Origin: Paenibacillus caseinilyticus
GTDB lineage: Bacteria; Bacillota; Bacilli; Paenibacillales; NBRC-103111
Assembly (NCBI RefSeq): GCF_027533645.1
Contig: NZ_JAQAGY010000006.1
Coordinates: 62,001 to 126,000, forward strand
Direction of reading: 5' to 3'
DNA: 64,000 nucleotides
A program made the translations under genes and the position numbers. A model generated the notes under the pieces. The model was not told where the DNA came from. It saw nothing but the letters and a program-made list of their open reading frames with translations, and made no database searches. This document shows positions 38,168 to 48,078 of this stretch, piece by piece (position 1 is the stretch's first letter; each line of letters opens with the position of its first letter).

Positions 38168-39769
38168 CTATTCTTCTGCTAACCAGGTACGAAGCAGGTT
38201 CACGAACTCTTCCGGCTTTTTCTTCGCCAGCTGTTCGAGCTGTTTGCGCACTTGGTTCTCATTATTGTTTTCCATGCCGATCGTAGGGAACTCAACGCGA
38301 GTGGCCGCTGCATCGTTCACGATCATTTCTTCTTCTACTGTAGCAGCCTTCTTGCGTTTGCGCATCATGAAGAATGCACCTACAGCGACAAGCGCCAGAG
38401 CCAAGCCGCCCAAACCGCCATACAGCAGCATCGTGTTCGTATCTGTAGTTGCTGCTTCATTCGTTTTAGCGAACGTGTGTTTAACAACCGTTACTTTCTT
38501 TGCCAAATCGGCGTCTGTGATTGTTTGTCCATTATCAGCCAAAGCGGCGCGGACGACATTCTGGAGAATTGTGTTTACTTCAGTCATCGTCGCATCGCTG
38601 AGCGAATTCGGATCCGCCGGATCCGGAGGCTCTACGCCGACGTTGATCGTCAAGTCCTTCACCACGTAAGGCGTCGCTACGATCTCTTCCGTAATGCGGT
38701 TCACTTCATAGTTCACGGTACGCTGCAGCTCTTCCGACTGGGCATTGCCGCTGGTAGCTGCACCTTGATAACCCGGTACATCCGTCTCGCCCGTACCGGC
38801 TACACCGCCGGCAGCACCGCCGTTAGAGGTGGAGTTCTTCTGAATTTCCTGCGTCGAAATCTCAAGCCCCTTCTGATCGGCTTGGTTCGGAGCCGTCACG
38901 AGCTGGTTCTTCGAACTCTTCTGGTCGAAGTTCATCGTCGAGAACACACTTACGATAACTTTGTCTTTACCGAAGATCGATCCGAGCATCTGCTGTACGT
39001 TCTTCTGCACATCATTCTTGAACTGGCTGTTAATCTCGAACTGTTGAAGCGCCAGGTTCGAAGCACCGGCCACCTTGCTTTGGCCTTTGGAGTACTCGAG
39101 CAGGTCGCCGTTCTGGTCGGAGATCGTAATGTTCTCGACCGGAAGTCCCTTGATACTGTGCGATACCAGGTTATAGAGCGTATCTACCTTAGTCTGGTCC
39201 AGCGTATAACCGGGCTTCACATCGAGCACAACGGAAGCCGTCGCTTTCTCCTGCTCTTCTCCCGCACGAAGGAACACTTCCTTCTCCGGCATGGAGATCA
39301 ACACTTTCGAGCTTGCAATCGCCTGGTTGGAGTTAATAAGCTGCTGAAGCTCACCTTGCACGGCGTTCACGTATTTGACGTTGAACTCCTGGTCGGTTGT
39401 ACCGAATGTGGAGCTCTCGCTGAACGCGCCATAACCAACGTTACCGGTCTTGTTCAGGCCCTGCGACTCAATGGCAAGCTTCACGCTGGCCACCTCGCTG
39501 CGGGGAACGCCGATACTCTTGCCGTCCTCGCTTAACTGGTACGGGATCTTCGCTCCGTCCAGATACGTCTTAATCGACGCCGCATCGCTCGGCTGCAAGT
39601 TGGTGTAAGCCAGGGCGTATTCCGTCTTCGAGAAATTATAACTGATGAGTCCGAGACTCAGTAAGACGATCATCACCGTTGCAATGATGGTGGTTTTCTG
39701 CATCTTGCTGAACTGGCTCCAATATTGTTTCGTTCGGCTCCAAGCTTGGAGTAAATTCTCGTTCACCAT
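38168..39769 (-). CDS. fliF: Flagellar MS-ring protein FliF
   Basis: Builds the MS ring in the membrane. The 533-residue protein has an N-terminal helix (TIIATVMIVLLSLGLISYNF from about residue 26), YscJ-like ring domains, a low-complexity stretch near 310-350, a C-terminal membrane helix (LLYGGLGGLALALVAVGAFF) and a FliG-binding tail. The start is placed at the ATG at 39769, two bases after GGGGTGA; the adjacent GTG at 39766 has better spacing and could be the real start. A decayed copy of its own N-terminal helix lies upstream. Confidence 0.96.
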   Translation of the reverse strand: MVNENLLQAWSRTKQYWSQFSKMQKTTIIATVMIVLLSLGLISYNFSKTEYALAYTNLQPSDAASIKTYLDGAKIPYQLSEDGKSIGVPRSEVASVKLAIESQGLNKTGNVGYGAFSESSTFGTTDQEFNVKYVNAVQGELQQLINSNQAIASSKVLISMPEKEVFLRAGEEQEKATASVVLDVKPGYTLDQTKVDTLYNLVSHSIKGLPVENITISDQNGDLLEYSKGQSKVAGASNLALQQFEINSQFKNDVQKNVQQMLGSIFGKDKVIVSVFSTMNFDQKSSKNQLVTAPNQADQKGLEISTQEIQKNSTSNGGAAGGVAGTGETDVPGYQGAATSGNAQSEELQRTVNYEVNRITEEIVATPYVVKDLTINVGVEPPDPADPNSLSDATMTEVNTILQNVVRAALADNGQTITDADLAKKVTVVKHTFAKTNEAATTDTNTMLLYGGLGGLALALVAVGAFFMMRKRKKAATVEEEMIVNDAAATRVEFPTIGMENNNENQVRKQLEQLAKKKPEEFVNLLRTWLAEE

Positions 39770-39798
39770 TTCACCCCATTTTCTTATAAGGATCGTAA

Positions 39799-39957
39799 TC
39801 ATCTAACCTGCATCCGCATGTTATCCTGGAAGGCTTCAATGACCTGGTTCCTTTGGCTTGGAACGAATTCGTCAACCGGGCGAAGCTTTCATCCAAACTA
39901 TAACCGATATGTCCGGGCCGCCATATGACGATCATCACACTGGCGATTATTGCAAGC
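39799..39957 (-). pseudogene. Remnant of a fliE/fliF boundary duplication
   Basis: Between the complete fliE and fliF genes lie two decayed fragments in the order fliF-like then fliE-like. About 39957-39868 reads LAIIASVMIVIW and GYSLDESFARLTN, matching TTIIATVMIVLL and SYNFSKTEYALAYTN of FliF. About 39860-39799, in another frame, reads QVIEAFQDNMRMQVR then stop, matching KIIEAYQEIMRMQV at the FliE C-terminus; I count about 38 of 51 bases identical. A tandem copy of the fliE 3' end through fliF 5' region, followed by a deletion, would leave exactly this order. Confidence 0.82.
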
Positions 39958-39977
39958 AATTCGTCCCGGCCTTCTCT

Positions 39978-40283
39978 TTATACTTGCATGCGCATGATTT
40001 CCTGGTAGGCTTCGATGATCTTGTTTCTCACTTGCACCGTCATTTCGAGTCCAAGCGAAGCTTTCTCGGATGCGATCATGATCTGGTGCACATCCGTCGT
40101 CTCCCCTTTAATGAAGGAAGCATTGAGCTTGTCTACTTGAGCTTGGCCTTGATTGAGATCTTCAATTGCGGTTGTCAGGAACTTGCCGAAACCATCCGCA
40201 ACTTCAGCAGCACTCGTAGTCGTGTTCTTCGGCTGCACTGCGCTCACGATGTTCTGAGGCTGCAGGCTCAATTTATTAATCAT
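39978..40283 (-). CDS. fliE: Flagellar basal body protein FliE
   Basis: Links the MS ring to the rod. The 101-residue protein is of normal size; the C-terminal signature LGLEMTVQVRNKIIEAYQEI then MRMQV is complete. It is followed by the decayed duplicate, so its distance to fliF (208 bp) is unusually large for this operon. Confidence 0.95.
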   Translation of the reverse strand: MINKLSLQPQNIVSAVQPKNTTTSAAEVADGFGKFLTTAIEDLNQGQAQVDKLNASFIKGETTDVHQIMIASEKASLGLEMTVQVRNKIIEAYQEIMRMQV

Positions 40284-40312
40284 GGGCTTTGAGCTCCTTT
40301 ATACTAGGTTTT

Positions 40313-40771
40313 TTATCTTCCGATTTCAAGCGCTTTTCCAATTAAAGATTTGGATGCGTTCAGTGCCGTCACGTTTGCTTCATACGAGCGCGTAGCGGAG
40401 ATCATATCGACCATCTCTTTGGCAATATCCACATTGGGAAGCATCACAAATCCGTTCTCGTCCGCATCCGGATGCGTCGGGTTGTACACTTGCTTGAACG
40501 GCGTCGTATCTCCGACGACTTTCGTCACCCGTACGCCTTCGCCGGCCGTGCCGCTCTGCTGCGCACCGCCCATGGCTCCCTGAAGTGTCTGGGAGAAGCT
40601 TTGCTTGGGCTCGAGTGTAACCATCTTGCGCTGGTAGGGCACCCATTTGCCGTTCACGTTCGTTGCACGGGTGGAATCCGCATTGGCGATGTTGGACGAG
40701 ATGACATCCATCCGAAAGCGCTGCGCCGTCAGTGCCGAGGCACTAATATCAAATCCGTTTGAAAGTTTCAT
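40313..40771 (-). CDS. flgC: Flagellar rod protein FlgC
   Basis: Proximal rod subunit of 152 residues. The N-terminal block FDISASALTAQRFRMDVISS followed by NIANADSTR and the C-terminal YEANVTALNASKSLIGKALE are family signatures. It lies 5 bp after flgB. Confidence 0.97.
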   Translation of the reverse strand: MKLSNGFDISASALTAQRFRMDVISSNIANADSTRATNVNGKWVPYQRKMVTLEPKQSFSQTLQGAMGGAQQSGTAGEGVRVTKVVGDTTPFKQVYNPTHPDADENGFVMLPNVDIAKEMVDMISATRSYEANVTALNASKSLIGKALEIGR

Positions 40772-40776
40772 CTAGA

Positions 40777-41175
40777 TTACCTCCCCAAGGCTGCTCTCAT
40801 TTTTTTGAATTCGCTGTTGACCTGCTGAACCATGACGTTGTATCGAAGCTGGTTCTTCGCCATCAGTGCCATCTCATAATCGATATCTACGTTGTTGCCA
40901 TTGTTGTTCATGATGGTCTGGCTATCTTGTACGGTTTGAGGCGTGCCCAGCGAGGAACGGCCAATCTCAATGTGTTTGGCATCCGTCCGCTTCCCTACCA
41001 GGGTACCTCCTCCGTTCATCTCTTGATCCAATAGTTCTTCAAAACGAACATCCGAACGTTTGAAATTCGGTGTATCGACATTCGCCACGTTATCTGCAAT
41101 CACTTTCTGCCGCAGAGCTGCCGCATCCAGCGAGCGCTCCAGCAGGTTGAATCCTGATTTATTCATAATGTTCAT
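40777..41175 (-). CDS. flgB: Flagellar rod protein FlgB
   Basis: First rod subunit and first gene of the fla/che operon. The 132-residue protein contains LERSLDAAALRQKVIADNVA followed by NVDTPNFKRSDVRF, and a C-terminal EFKKM-type end. Translation starts MNIMNKSGFNLLERSL. Confidence 0.96.
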   Translation of the reverse strand: MNIMNKSGFNLLERSLDAAALRQKVIADNVANVDTPNFKRSDVRFEELLDQEMNGGGTLVGKRTDAKHIEIGRSSLGTPQTVQDSQTIMNNNGNNVDIDYEMALMAKNQLRYNVMVQQVNSEFKKMRAALGR

Positions 41176-41348
41176 GGACGCTCTCCCACTTTCTCTTACG
41201 TAGTCTCCCGTAGGTATTCAACGACACCACATGCATATCCTTCTTTGTTTCGACATTTTTTTCGCCATACTTTATAGCATTCAAGGGAGAAATTTGTAGA
41301 ATTAACGAACTAGACTCTATATTGAGGACTTTTGGAAATGTTTACAAT
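41176..41348 (-). promoter_or_regulatory. Upstream region of the fla/che operon
   Basis: This spacer between the codY terminator and flgB must contain the operon promoter. I see a TAAA, 16 bp, GTCGAAAC arrangement on the minus strand that partly fits a SigD promoter (TAAA, about 15, GCCGATAT), and several A/T-rich -10-like hexamers such as TATAAA, but no clean SigA pair. CodY often represses this promoter in Bacillus; I did not find a convincing CodY box. Confidence 0.35.
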
Positions 41349-41351
41349 AAG

Positions 41352-41380
41352 AAAAAAGCCCTATATTTTCATATAGGGCT
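41352..41380 (-). terminator. Strong terminator after codY
   Basis: AGCCCTATAT pairs perfectly with ATATAGGGCT around a TTTC-type loop and is followed on the minus strand by six T. It separates hslV-hslU-codY from the flagellar operon. Confidence 0.92.
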
Positions 41381-41416
41381 CTACAAGGTATTTGTTTGTA
41401 TCATATATCACGCTGT

Positions 41417-42190
41417 TTATGACTTTACGCTCTGGATTCCGGGCATTAGTTGATCGTTAAGCACCCGAATATAGGTCCCTTTCATGCCTAAGGACCTAGT
41501 TTCGATCACGCCGGCACTCTCAAGCTTCCGGAGCGCATTGACGATCACAGACCGGGTTATCCCCACGCGATCGGCAATTTTGCTGGCCACAAGCAGACCT
41601 TCGTGCCCATCGAGCACCTCAAAAATATGCTCTACCGCTTCCAGCTCGCTGAAAGACAGCGATCCAACGGCCACCTGAACCACCGCTTTGCCTCTGGCTT
41701 CGATCTCGATGCGCTCCGCCTTCTCGCGGAGAATCTCCATAGCTACGACCGTGGAGCCGTACTCCGCCATCACTAGATCGTCGTCGATGAATGCGCCGCC
41801 CCGCTTCGTTAGGACTAACGTCCCGAGACGATCCCCGCCGCCGATCACCGGCACGATGGTGATATAGAAATCTTCCTCCCCCGAGTGATTGCCGAACACA
41901 TCGTAAGCACTCCCGCCTGCAAGATTCGACGAGGTCTCCTCCACCTTCAGCAGCAGCTGGTTGTATTCCGAAGGAAATCGGTTCTCCTGCAGGACGGACG
42001 AATGAACTAGCAAATCTCCATCCAGTGATGAAAACGCGCTCCCCAGCACCTTTCCTTTCCGGCTGATCACGTAGATATCCGCTTGCGAAATGTCGCTGAG
42101 CACCGAGGCCATATCCGTAAAGGAGACCGCGTGACCCGCTTCTTTTTGCAGCAGTTTGTTCAGCCTCCGGGTCTTCATCAATAATGTCAT
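41417..42190 (-). CDS. codY: Global transcriptional repressor CodY
   Basis: Senses GTP and branched-chain amino acids and represses stationary-phase genes. The 257-residue protein has the N-terminal GAF domain ([37 protein letters not shown]) and the winged HTH with [20 protein letters not shown], which is nearly invariant. It lies 22 bp after hslU. In B. subtilis it is the fourth gene of xerC-clpQ-clpY-codY; here it follows hslV-hslU without xerC. Confidence 0.98.
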   Translation of the reverse strand: MTLLMKTRRLNKLLQKEAGHAVSFTDMASVLSDISQADIYVISRKGKVLGSAFSSLDGDLLVHSSVLQENRFPSEYNQLLLKVEETSSNLAGGSAYDVFGNHSGEEDFYITIVPVIGGGDRLGTLVLTKRGGAFIDDDLVMAEYGSTVVAMEILREKAERIEIEARGKAVVQVAVGSLSFSELEAVEHIFEVLDGHEGLLVASKIADRVGITRSVIVNALRKLESAGVIETRSLGMKGTYIRVLNDQLMPGIQSVKS

Positions 42191-42212
42191 GTTTCTGCCT
42201 CCAAAATTCCAA

Positions 42213-43622
42213 TTACAAAATGTACTGGCTTAAATCCCTGTTCTGCACGATACCGGACAGCTTCTCTCTGACGTACTCCGGTGAAATAACGATGCTCTCC
42301 AGGGTGATATCCGGCGCCTCGTAGGAGAGGTCCTCGAGCAGCTTCTCGAGGATTGTATGCAAGCGTCTCGCTCCGATATTATCCGAGTTGACATTGACCT
42401 CGGCAGCGATGCGCGCGATCTCCAGTATGGCATCATCGGAGAACTCCACCCGGATGCCTTCGGTCTCGAGCAGTGCCGTATACTGCTTCGTCAGTGCGTT
42501 CTTCGGCTCTCTGAGAATCAGCACGAAGTCTTCCTGGGTCAACGAGCTGAGCTCCACCCGGATCGGAAACCGTCCCTGCAGCTCGGGAATCAGGTCAGAA
42601 GGCTTCGCTATATGGAAAGCACCCGCGGCTACAAACAGCACGTAATCGGTCTTCACAGGCCCGTATTTGGTCATGATCGTGGATCCTTCGACGATGGGCA
42701 GAATATCCCGTTGTACGCCTTCCCGCGAGACATCGGGACCGCTTCCCCGTGTGGAGCTTGCGATCTTGTCGATCTCGTCGATGAAGATGATACCATCCTG
42801 TTCGGCGCGGCGCACCGCTTCCTGAATGACTTCATCCATATCGAGCAGCTTCTGCGCCTCTTCCTGCAGCAGCACCTTGCGCGCTTCGCGGATCGGAAGC
42901 TTCCGCTTCTTCGTCCGCTTCGGCATCAGGGAGCCGAACAGTTCCTGCATGTTCATGCCGGCCTGCTCGTTCCCTTGACCGGCCAGCATATCCAGCATCG
43001 AAGGCGAGCTGTCTTCCACTTCGATCTCGATGACTTCCCCCTCCAGCTCGCCGCGGAGCAGCTTCTCGCGAATTTCCTTGCGCCGGGCCGTCAAGGAGGC
43101 GTCTGCCGTTTCGTCAGGCTCGCTGTACGACGGGGCACCCCCTCCCTGCTGCTGGCCGAACAGCATTTCCAGCGGATTGCGCTGGCTGCGGTTCTTGGCA
43201 GGATTCGGGGCGAGGATGAGGACCAGACGGTCCAGCACCATCTGCTCCGCACGGTCCTTGAGCTTCTCCGTCTTCTCAGCTTTCACCATACGGATGGAGG
43301 TTTCGACCAGGTCGCGGACCATCGACTCGACGTCACGGCCCACATAACCGACCTCGGTAAACTTCGTCGCCTCCACCTTGACGAAAGGGGCGCCAACCAA
43401 TTTGGCCAAACGCCGTGCAATCTCCGTTTTGCCGACGCCTGTAGGGCCAATCATGAGGATGTTCTTCGGCACGATCTCGTCACGGATCGATTCGTCGAGC
43501 AGACTCCGGCGGTGGCGGTTACGGAGGGCCACAGCGACGGATTTTTTGGCTTGCTTCTGGCCTACGATATATTTGTCAAGCTCGGCTACGATTTGTTTGG
43601 GAGTCAAGGCTGATGGCTTCAC
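42213..43622 (-). CDS. hslU: HslU/ClpY unfoldase ATPase
   Basis: AAA+ ring that unfolds substrates for HslV. The 469-residue protein has Walker [21 protein letters not shown] near residue 57, the I-domain insertion (about 110-240), Walker [14 protein letters not shown] and sensor regions, with the family C-terminus SQYIL. It is 49 bp after hslV. Confidence 0.98.
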   Translation of the reverse strand: MKPSALTPKQIVAELDKYIVGQKQAKKSVAVALRNRHRRSLLDESIRDEIVPKNILMIGPTGVGKTEIARRLAKLVGAPFVKVEATKFTEVGYVGRDVESMVRDLVETSIRMVKAEKTEKLKDRAEQMVLDRLVLILAPNPAKNRSQRNPLEMLFGQQQGGGAPSYSEPDETADASLTARRKEIREKLLRGELEGEVIEIEVEDSSPSMLDMLAGQGNEQAGMNMQELFGSLMPKRTKKRKLPIREARKVLLQEEAQKLLDMDEVIQEAVRRAEQDGIIFIDEIDKIASSTRGSGPDVSREGVQRDILPIVEGSTIMTKYGPVKTDYVLFVAAGAFHIAKPSDLIPELQGRFPIRVELSSLTQEDFVLILREPKNALTKQYTALLETEGIRVEFSDDAILEIARIAAEVNVNSDNIGARRLHTILEKLLEDLSYEAPDITLESIVISPEYVREKLSGIVQNRDLSQYIL

Positions 43623-43671
43623 TCGTTATAACCTCCCTGTATAGGATGGCCTTCCGCTACCAAAACTAACA

Positions 43672-44217
43672 TTACTCGATTTCTTCCACGATAATATTAT
43701 GGTTTGTGAATACGCAAATATCGGCGGCCATCGTCAGTGCCGCATGGGCGATCTCTTTGGCATCCATGCCCGGCGCATAACGGTGAAGCGCTCTCCCGGC
43801 GGCCAGCGCAAAACTGCCGCCGGAACCGATGGCCAGGATTCCGTCATCCGGCTCGATGATCTCCCCATTGCCCGAGAGCAGCAGCAAGCCGCTGCGGTCC
43901 ATGACGATCATCATGGCTTCAAGCCGGCGCAGCACGCGGTCCTGTCTCCAATCCTTCGTCAGTTCCACCGCTGCCCTCTGCAGATTCCCGTGATGTTCTT
44001 CGAGCTTCGCTTCGAACTTCTCGAACAGCGTAATCGCATCCGCTACCGATCCCGCGAATCCGGCGATGACGTTGCCGCGGTATAATCTTCTGACCTTCTT
44101 GGCCTGGCTCTTCATGACCATCGAGTTACCGAAGGTAACTTGGCCGTCTCCGGCAATGGCGCCCTTGCCTTGATGCCGGATGGCGAAGATCGTCGTCGCG
44201 TGAAAGGTTTGTTCCAT
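43672..44217 (-). CDS. hslV: HslV/ClpQ peptidase
   Basis: Proteasome-like peptidase of the HslUV complex. The 181-residue protein starts [18 protein letters not shown] and continues with [20 protein letters not shown] and GFAGSVADA. In B. subtilis ClpQ a Ser right after the initiator Met is the nucleophile; here residue 2 is Glu and residue 3 Gln. A Thr occurs at position 4 and the TT pair at 8-9 aligns with the E. coli Thr1. Either an N-terminal peptide is removed or the start differs, but I see no alternative start codon giving Ser or Thr at position 2. Confidence 0.96.
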   Translation of the reverse strand: MEQTFHATTIFAIRHQGKGAIAGDGQVTFGNSMVMKSQAKKVRRLYRGNVIAGFAGSVADAITLFEKFEAKLEEHHGNLQRAAVELTKDWRQDRVLRRLEAMMIVMDRSGLLLLSGNGEIIEPDDGILAIGSGGSFALAAGRALHRYAPGMDAKEIAHAALTMAADICVFTNHNIIVEEIE

Positions 44218-44439
44218 AGGCCGGATTCTCCTCCATATAGGCTGATAGTGCAGCTATGTACGTTCAGGCCGTCCTTATTCCGCCGGCTGCCTCGCTCCCT
44301 CAAGGGGGCAAGCAGGCCGATTCCCACACGACCCCACACAGGCAGAAACTAAGCCGGTCAGCTTAGTTTCCTGTAGGCCCGCAGGGAGCTTCCCCCCTGC
44401 ATTCCATGCAGACGGGACTATCGTAACATAGGTCAAGTT
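44218..44439 (-). promoter_or_regulatory. Structured spacer before hslV with three stem-loops
   Basis: On the minus strand this gap shows GAAACTAAGC/GCTTAGTTTC (44370-44345, ten perfect pairs), GCAGGG/CCCTGC (44400-44381) and a longer imperfect stem GCCTGCTTGC with GCGAGGCAGC (about 44317-44285). A possible promoter (TTGTAA, 18 bp, TACGAT) lies at the trmFO end. None of the stems has a good T-tract. The spacer occupies the place of xerC/codV in B. subtilis. Confidence 0.5.
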
Positions 44440-45768
44440 TTATTTACAAGTCGAATTGTATAGGTTTTGAGAAAAATTCTGAATTTTCGCAATTGCTCTC
44501 TCGGCGATCTTCTCATTCTTCAGTTTCTTGTTACGAATCCGCTCTTCGAGCGGCGGGAACAATCCGAAATTCGCATTCATCGGCTGGAAGTGGTTGAAAT
44601 CGGCCGTAGTGATGTACTGCGCCATACTGCCGAGCGCCGTATCCTCAGGAAGCACGAAGAGCTCTTCTCCCTTGGCAAACCGTGCGGCGTTCAGGCCTGC
44701 GATCAGGCCGGATGCGGCCGACTCTACATACCCTTCGACCCCGGTCATTTGGCCGGCGAAGAAGAGGTTGTCCCTCGCCTGGAACTGGTATGTCGGACGA
44801 AGCAGCTTCGGCGAATTGATGAACGTGTTGCGGTGCATCACCCCGTAGCGCACGAACTCGGCGTTCTCGAGTCCCGGAATCAGGGAGAAGACCCGCTTCT
44901 GTTCGCCCCACTTCAGATGGGTCTGGAAGCCTACCAGGTTGTAGAGGGTGCCGGCTGCGTTGTCCTGGCGCAGCTGGACAACAGCGAAGGGCAGCTCGCC
45001 CGTATGCGGATTAATGAGACCTACCGGCTTCATCGGACCGAACAGACACGTCTGGCGTCCACGCGAAGCCATGACCTCGATCGGCATACAGCCTTCGAAG
45101 TATACCTCTTTCTCGAACTCCTTGATCGGCGCTGTCTCTGCCGTGATCAGCGCCTCGTAGAATACATTGAATTCCTCTTCGGTCATCGGGCAGTTGAGAT
45201 AGGCTGCTTCCCCCTTGTCATAGCGCGACGCGAGATAGACCTCGCTCATATCGATCGAATCTTTCTCCACGATCGGTGCAGCCGCATCGTAGAAATACAA
45301 GTAGTCCTCTCCCGTCAGCTCCTGCAGATGCTTCGACAAGGCAGGCGACGTCAGCGGTCCGGTAGCTACGACTGTGATGCCTTCCGGCAGCGAATCGAGT
45401 TCTTCGTTGCGCACTTCGATCAGCGGATGATTGCGGAGCAGAGACGTCACTTCGCCCGAGAAATGATCTCGGTCTACCGCCAGCGCCCCGCCGGCTGGTA
45501 CCGCATGCTTGTCCGCTGCCCTTAGGATCAGGGAGTTCAGCATCCGCATCTCTTCCTTCAACACGCCTACGGCGTTAGTGAGGCCGTTGGCCCGGAGTGA
45601 GTTGCTGCATACGAGCTCCGCGAACTGGTCGGAGATGTGGGCCGGGGTTTTCTTCACCGGCCGCATTTCATATAATACGACGGGCACGCCTTGGGAAGCG
45701 ATCTGCCATGCGGCCTCGCTGCCTGCCAGGCCTGCGCCGATTACTGTTACCTTCTGTACTTCTGTCAC
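44440..45768 (-). CDS. trmFO: Folate/FAD-dependent tRNA (uracil-54-C5)-methyltransferase TrmFO
   Basis: Makes ribothymidine at position 54 of tRNAs with methylene-tetrahydrofolate and FAD. The 442-residue protein has the dinucleotide fold [20 protein letters not shown] at residues about 8-27 and the Cys in [14 protein letters not shown] near 54. [19 protein letters not shown] marks the C-terminal FAD domain. It is 164 bp after topA, as in the conserved topA-trmFO order. Confidence 0.97.
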   Translation of the reverse strand: MTEVQKVTVIGAGLAGSEAAWQIASQGVPVVLYEMRPVKKTPAHISDQFAELVCSNSLRANGLTNAVGVLKEEMRMLNSLILRAADKHAVPAGGALAVDRDHFSGEVTSLLRNHPLIEVRNEELDSLPEGITVVATGPLTSPALSKHLQELTGEDYLYFYDAAAPIVEKDSIDMSEVYLASRYDKGEAAYLNCPMTEEEFNVFYEALITAETAPIKEFEKEVYFEGCMPIEVMASRGRQTCLFGPMKPVGLINPHTGELPFAVVQLRQDNAAGTLYNLVGFQTHLKWGEQKRVFSLIPGLENAEFVRYGVMHRNTFINSPKLLRPTYQFQARDNLFFAGQMTGVEGYVESAASGLIAGLNAARFAKGEELFVLPEDTALGSMAQYITTADFNHFQPMNANFGLFPPLEERIRNKKLKNEKIAERAIAKIQNFSQNLYNSTCK

Positions 45769-45889
45769 CTGATGTTCCTCCTATAATATGCACATGCCGC
45801 AGAGCGGGTGGTTTTTCTTGTAAGCTCGTTTATTAGATATATAAGATTACAGGATCGAGCCCTGGCGAGATATAAATTCTTAGATATTG

Positions 45890-45924
45890 AAGAAAGCCCC
45901 AAGGGGAGCTCACGCTCCCCTTGG
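45890..45924 (-). terminator. Terminator after topA
   Basis: CCAAGGGGAGC and GCTCCCCTTGG form an 11-pair perfect stem with a 4-nt loop, followed by GGCTTTCTTC on the minus strand. The T-tract is short. Confidence 0.72.
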
Positions 45925-45932
45925 ACGGCCCG

Positions 45933-48038
45933 TTAATCTTCCTCCCGGTCATCTTCTTTCGCTTCTTCCTTAAAGTCACAAGAAACGCATTGAATGAAGA
46001 CTCCGGACTTGTTCTTCTTCTCGACTAGCAGGGCTCCGCATTTGGGACACGGCTGTTCCACCGGTTTATCCCACGAGACGAATTCGCATCCTGGATACCG
46101 GTCACAGCCGTAGAAGATACGGCCCTTCTTGCTTCGCCGTTCGATAATCTTGCCTTCATGGCAGCTTGGACAGGTGACCCCGGTATCTTTGACGATCGGC
46201 TTCGTGTTGCGGCAGTCGGGGAAGCCGGAGCAGGCGAGGAATTTACCGAAGCGGCCCATTTTGTACACAAAGTGGTTCCCGCACTTCTCGCAGATCTCGT
46301 CAGACACCTCGTCCTGAATCTCGATCTTCTCCATCTCTTCTTCCGCTACCTCAAGCCGCTTCTCGAACGAGTCGTAGAATTCGCTGAGTACGCTGACCCA
46401 GTCTTCTTTGCCTTCCTCGATATGGTCGAGGCCTTCTTCCATATGCGCCGTGAATTCGACATCCAGAATTTCAGGGAAGAATTCGATCATCTGCTGGATA
46501 ACGAGCTCTCCGAGCTCCGTCGGAATGAATTTCTTCTCTTCAATCGCCACGTACCCGCGCTTCTGAATCGTTTCGAGGGTAGGCGCATACGTACTCGGTC
46601 TGCCAATCCCCATCTCTTCGAGCGCCTTCACCAGTCTCGCTTCCGTATACCTTGGCGGCGGCTGGGTGAAATGCTGCTTCGGATCGACCGCCTGGGACTG
46701 TGCTTCGTCCCCCGTCTTCAGCGGAGGCAGGAACTTATCATCCTCTCCCGCGTCCGCCGCCCCTTCGTCGCTGCTCTCCACGTACACTTTCATGAAACCG
46801 TGGAACTTCACTTTGGAACCCACAGCGCGGAACACGACCGGACCGGAGGTTAGATCCACCGTCATCGTATCCAGTACGGCAGAAGCCATCTGGGAAGCGA
46901 CGAACCGCTCCCATACGAGCTTGTAGAGACGGAATTGGTCCCGGCTCAGATGCGCCTTGATCGAATCGGGTTCGCGCAGCACCGAGCTCGGACGAATCGC
47001 TTCATGCGCGTCCTGCGCATTCGCATTCTTCTTGACATAAATCCGGGGCTCGGCTGGATAATAGGCTTCGCCGTATTTGCCTGTAATGTACTCCTTGGCT
47101 TCTTCCTGGGCAACAGGCGAGATCCGGGTGGAGTCCGTACGCATGTAGGTGATAAGACCTACTGTCCCTTCGCTGCCCAAGTCGATTCCTTCATACAACT
47201 GCTGGGCTACGGACATCGTCTTCGCTGCCCGGAAGTTCAGCTTGCGCGCCGCTTCCTGCTGCAGGGAACTCGTGATGAACGGTGGAGAAGGGTTGCGCTG
47301 GCGCTCTTTCTCCTTGACTTCGCTTACAACAAAATCGGAGCCTTGGAGCAGTGAAAGCACTTCATTGACATCGGACTCGCTCTTCAGTTCCTTCTTCTCT
47401 CCGCTTACGCTGTGGAACTTCGCTTCGAACTCGGCCTTGCCGGATGCGAGCTTTGCGGTGATCGTCCAGTACTCTTCAGGCTCGAACGCCTTGATCTCGT
47501 TCTCCCGGTCGAAGATGAGCTTGACCGCTACGGACTGAACCCGCCCAGCGGAGAGGCCCTTCTTGACCTTCTTCCACAGCAGCGGGGAGATCTTGTACCC
47601 TACGAGCCGGTCCAGAATCCGCCGTGCCTGCTGGGCATTCACGAGATCCTGGTTGATTTTGCGCGGTGTCTTGAAAGCATCTTTGACTGCCTGTTTCGTA
47701 ATTTCATTGAATACGACACGGCACGCATCCTGGTCGGACAATTCGAGATAGTGTGCCAAATGCCACGCAATCGCTTCCCCTTCGCGATCCGGGTCAGCTG
47801 CGAGATAGACTTTTTTGACGCGCTTGCTCGCGTCTTTCAGTTCTTTCAGTACGGAACCTTTACCACGGATAGTAATGTATTTCGGCTCAAAATTCTTTTT
47901 GACTTCGACCCCGATTTGGCTCTTGGGCAGATCGCGGATATGGCCCATGGACGCTTTCACGATATATTTGCTGCCTAGATATTTGGCTATGGTTTTGGCT
48001 TTTGCGGGTGACTCCACAATGACTAACGAATCGGCCAT
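45933..48038 (-). CDS. topA: DNA topoisomerase I
   Basis: Relaxes negatively supercoiled DNA. The 701-residue protein has the TOPRIM motif [20 protein letters not shown] near residue 80, the active Tyr in [14 protein letters not shown] near 298, and three C-terminal zinc fingers with CEKCGNH, CPSCHEG and CPKCGAL. It is followed downstream by a terminator before trmFO. Confidence 0.98.
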   Translation of the reverse strand: MADSLVIVESPAKAKTIAKYLGSKYIVKASMGHIRDLPKSQIGVEVKKNFEPKYITIRGKGSVLKELKDASKRVKKVYLAADPDREGEAIAWHLAHYLELSDQDACRVVFNEITKQAVKDAFKTPRKINQDLVNAQQARRILDRLVGYKISPLLWKKVKKGLSAGRVQSVAVKLIFDRENEIKAFEPEEYWTITAKLASGKAEFEAKFHSVSGEKKELKSESDVNEVLSLLQGSDFVVSEVKEKERQRNPSPPFITSSLQQEAARKLNFRAAKTMSVAQQLYEGIDLGSEGTVGLITYMRTDSTRISPVAQEEAKEYITGKYGEAYYPAEPRIYVKKNANAQDAHEAIRPSSVLREPDSIKAHLSRDQFRLYKLVWERFVASQMASAVLDTMTVDLTSGPVVFRAVGSKVKFHGFMKVYVESSDEGAADAGEDDKFLPPLKTGDEAQSQAVDPKQHFTQPPPRYTEARLVKALEEMGIGRPSTYAPTLETIQKRGYVAIEEKKFIPTELGELVIQQMIEFFPEILDVEFTAHMEEGLDHIEEGKEDWVSVLSEFYDSFEKRLEVAEEEMEKIEIQDEVSDEICEKCGNHFVYKMGRFGKFLACSGFPDCRNTKPIVKDTGVTCPSCHEGKIIERRSKKGRIFYGCDRYPGCEFVSWDKPVEQPCPKCGALLVEKKNKSGVFIQCVSCDFKEEAKEDDREED

Positions 48039-48078
48039 AGGTGTCCATCCCCTTTCGACGAAAAAATATGTATTATGG

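Noticed and set aside
38252..39535. Plus-strand frame of 427 codons antisense to fliF
   Set aside because: Shadow of fliF; no domain signature.
39771..39959. Minus-strand frame of 62 codons between fliE and fliF as a real gene
   Set aside because: Its first half matches the FliF helix and its second half is a frameshifted FliE end, so it is better explained as a duplication remnant.
41176..41348. CodY binding box before flgB
   Set aside because: No sequence close to AATTTTCWGAAAATT is visible; A/T-rich segments alone are not enough.
42357..43613. Plus-strand frame of 418 codons antisense to hslU
   Set aside because: Shadow of hslU, whose motifs are complete.
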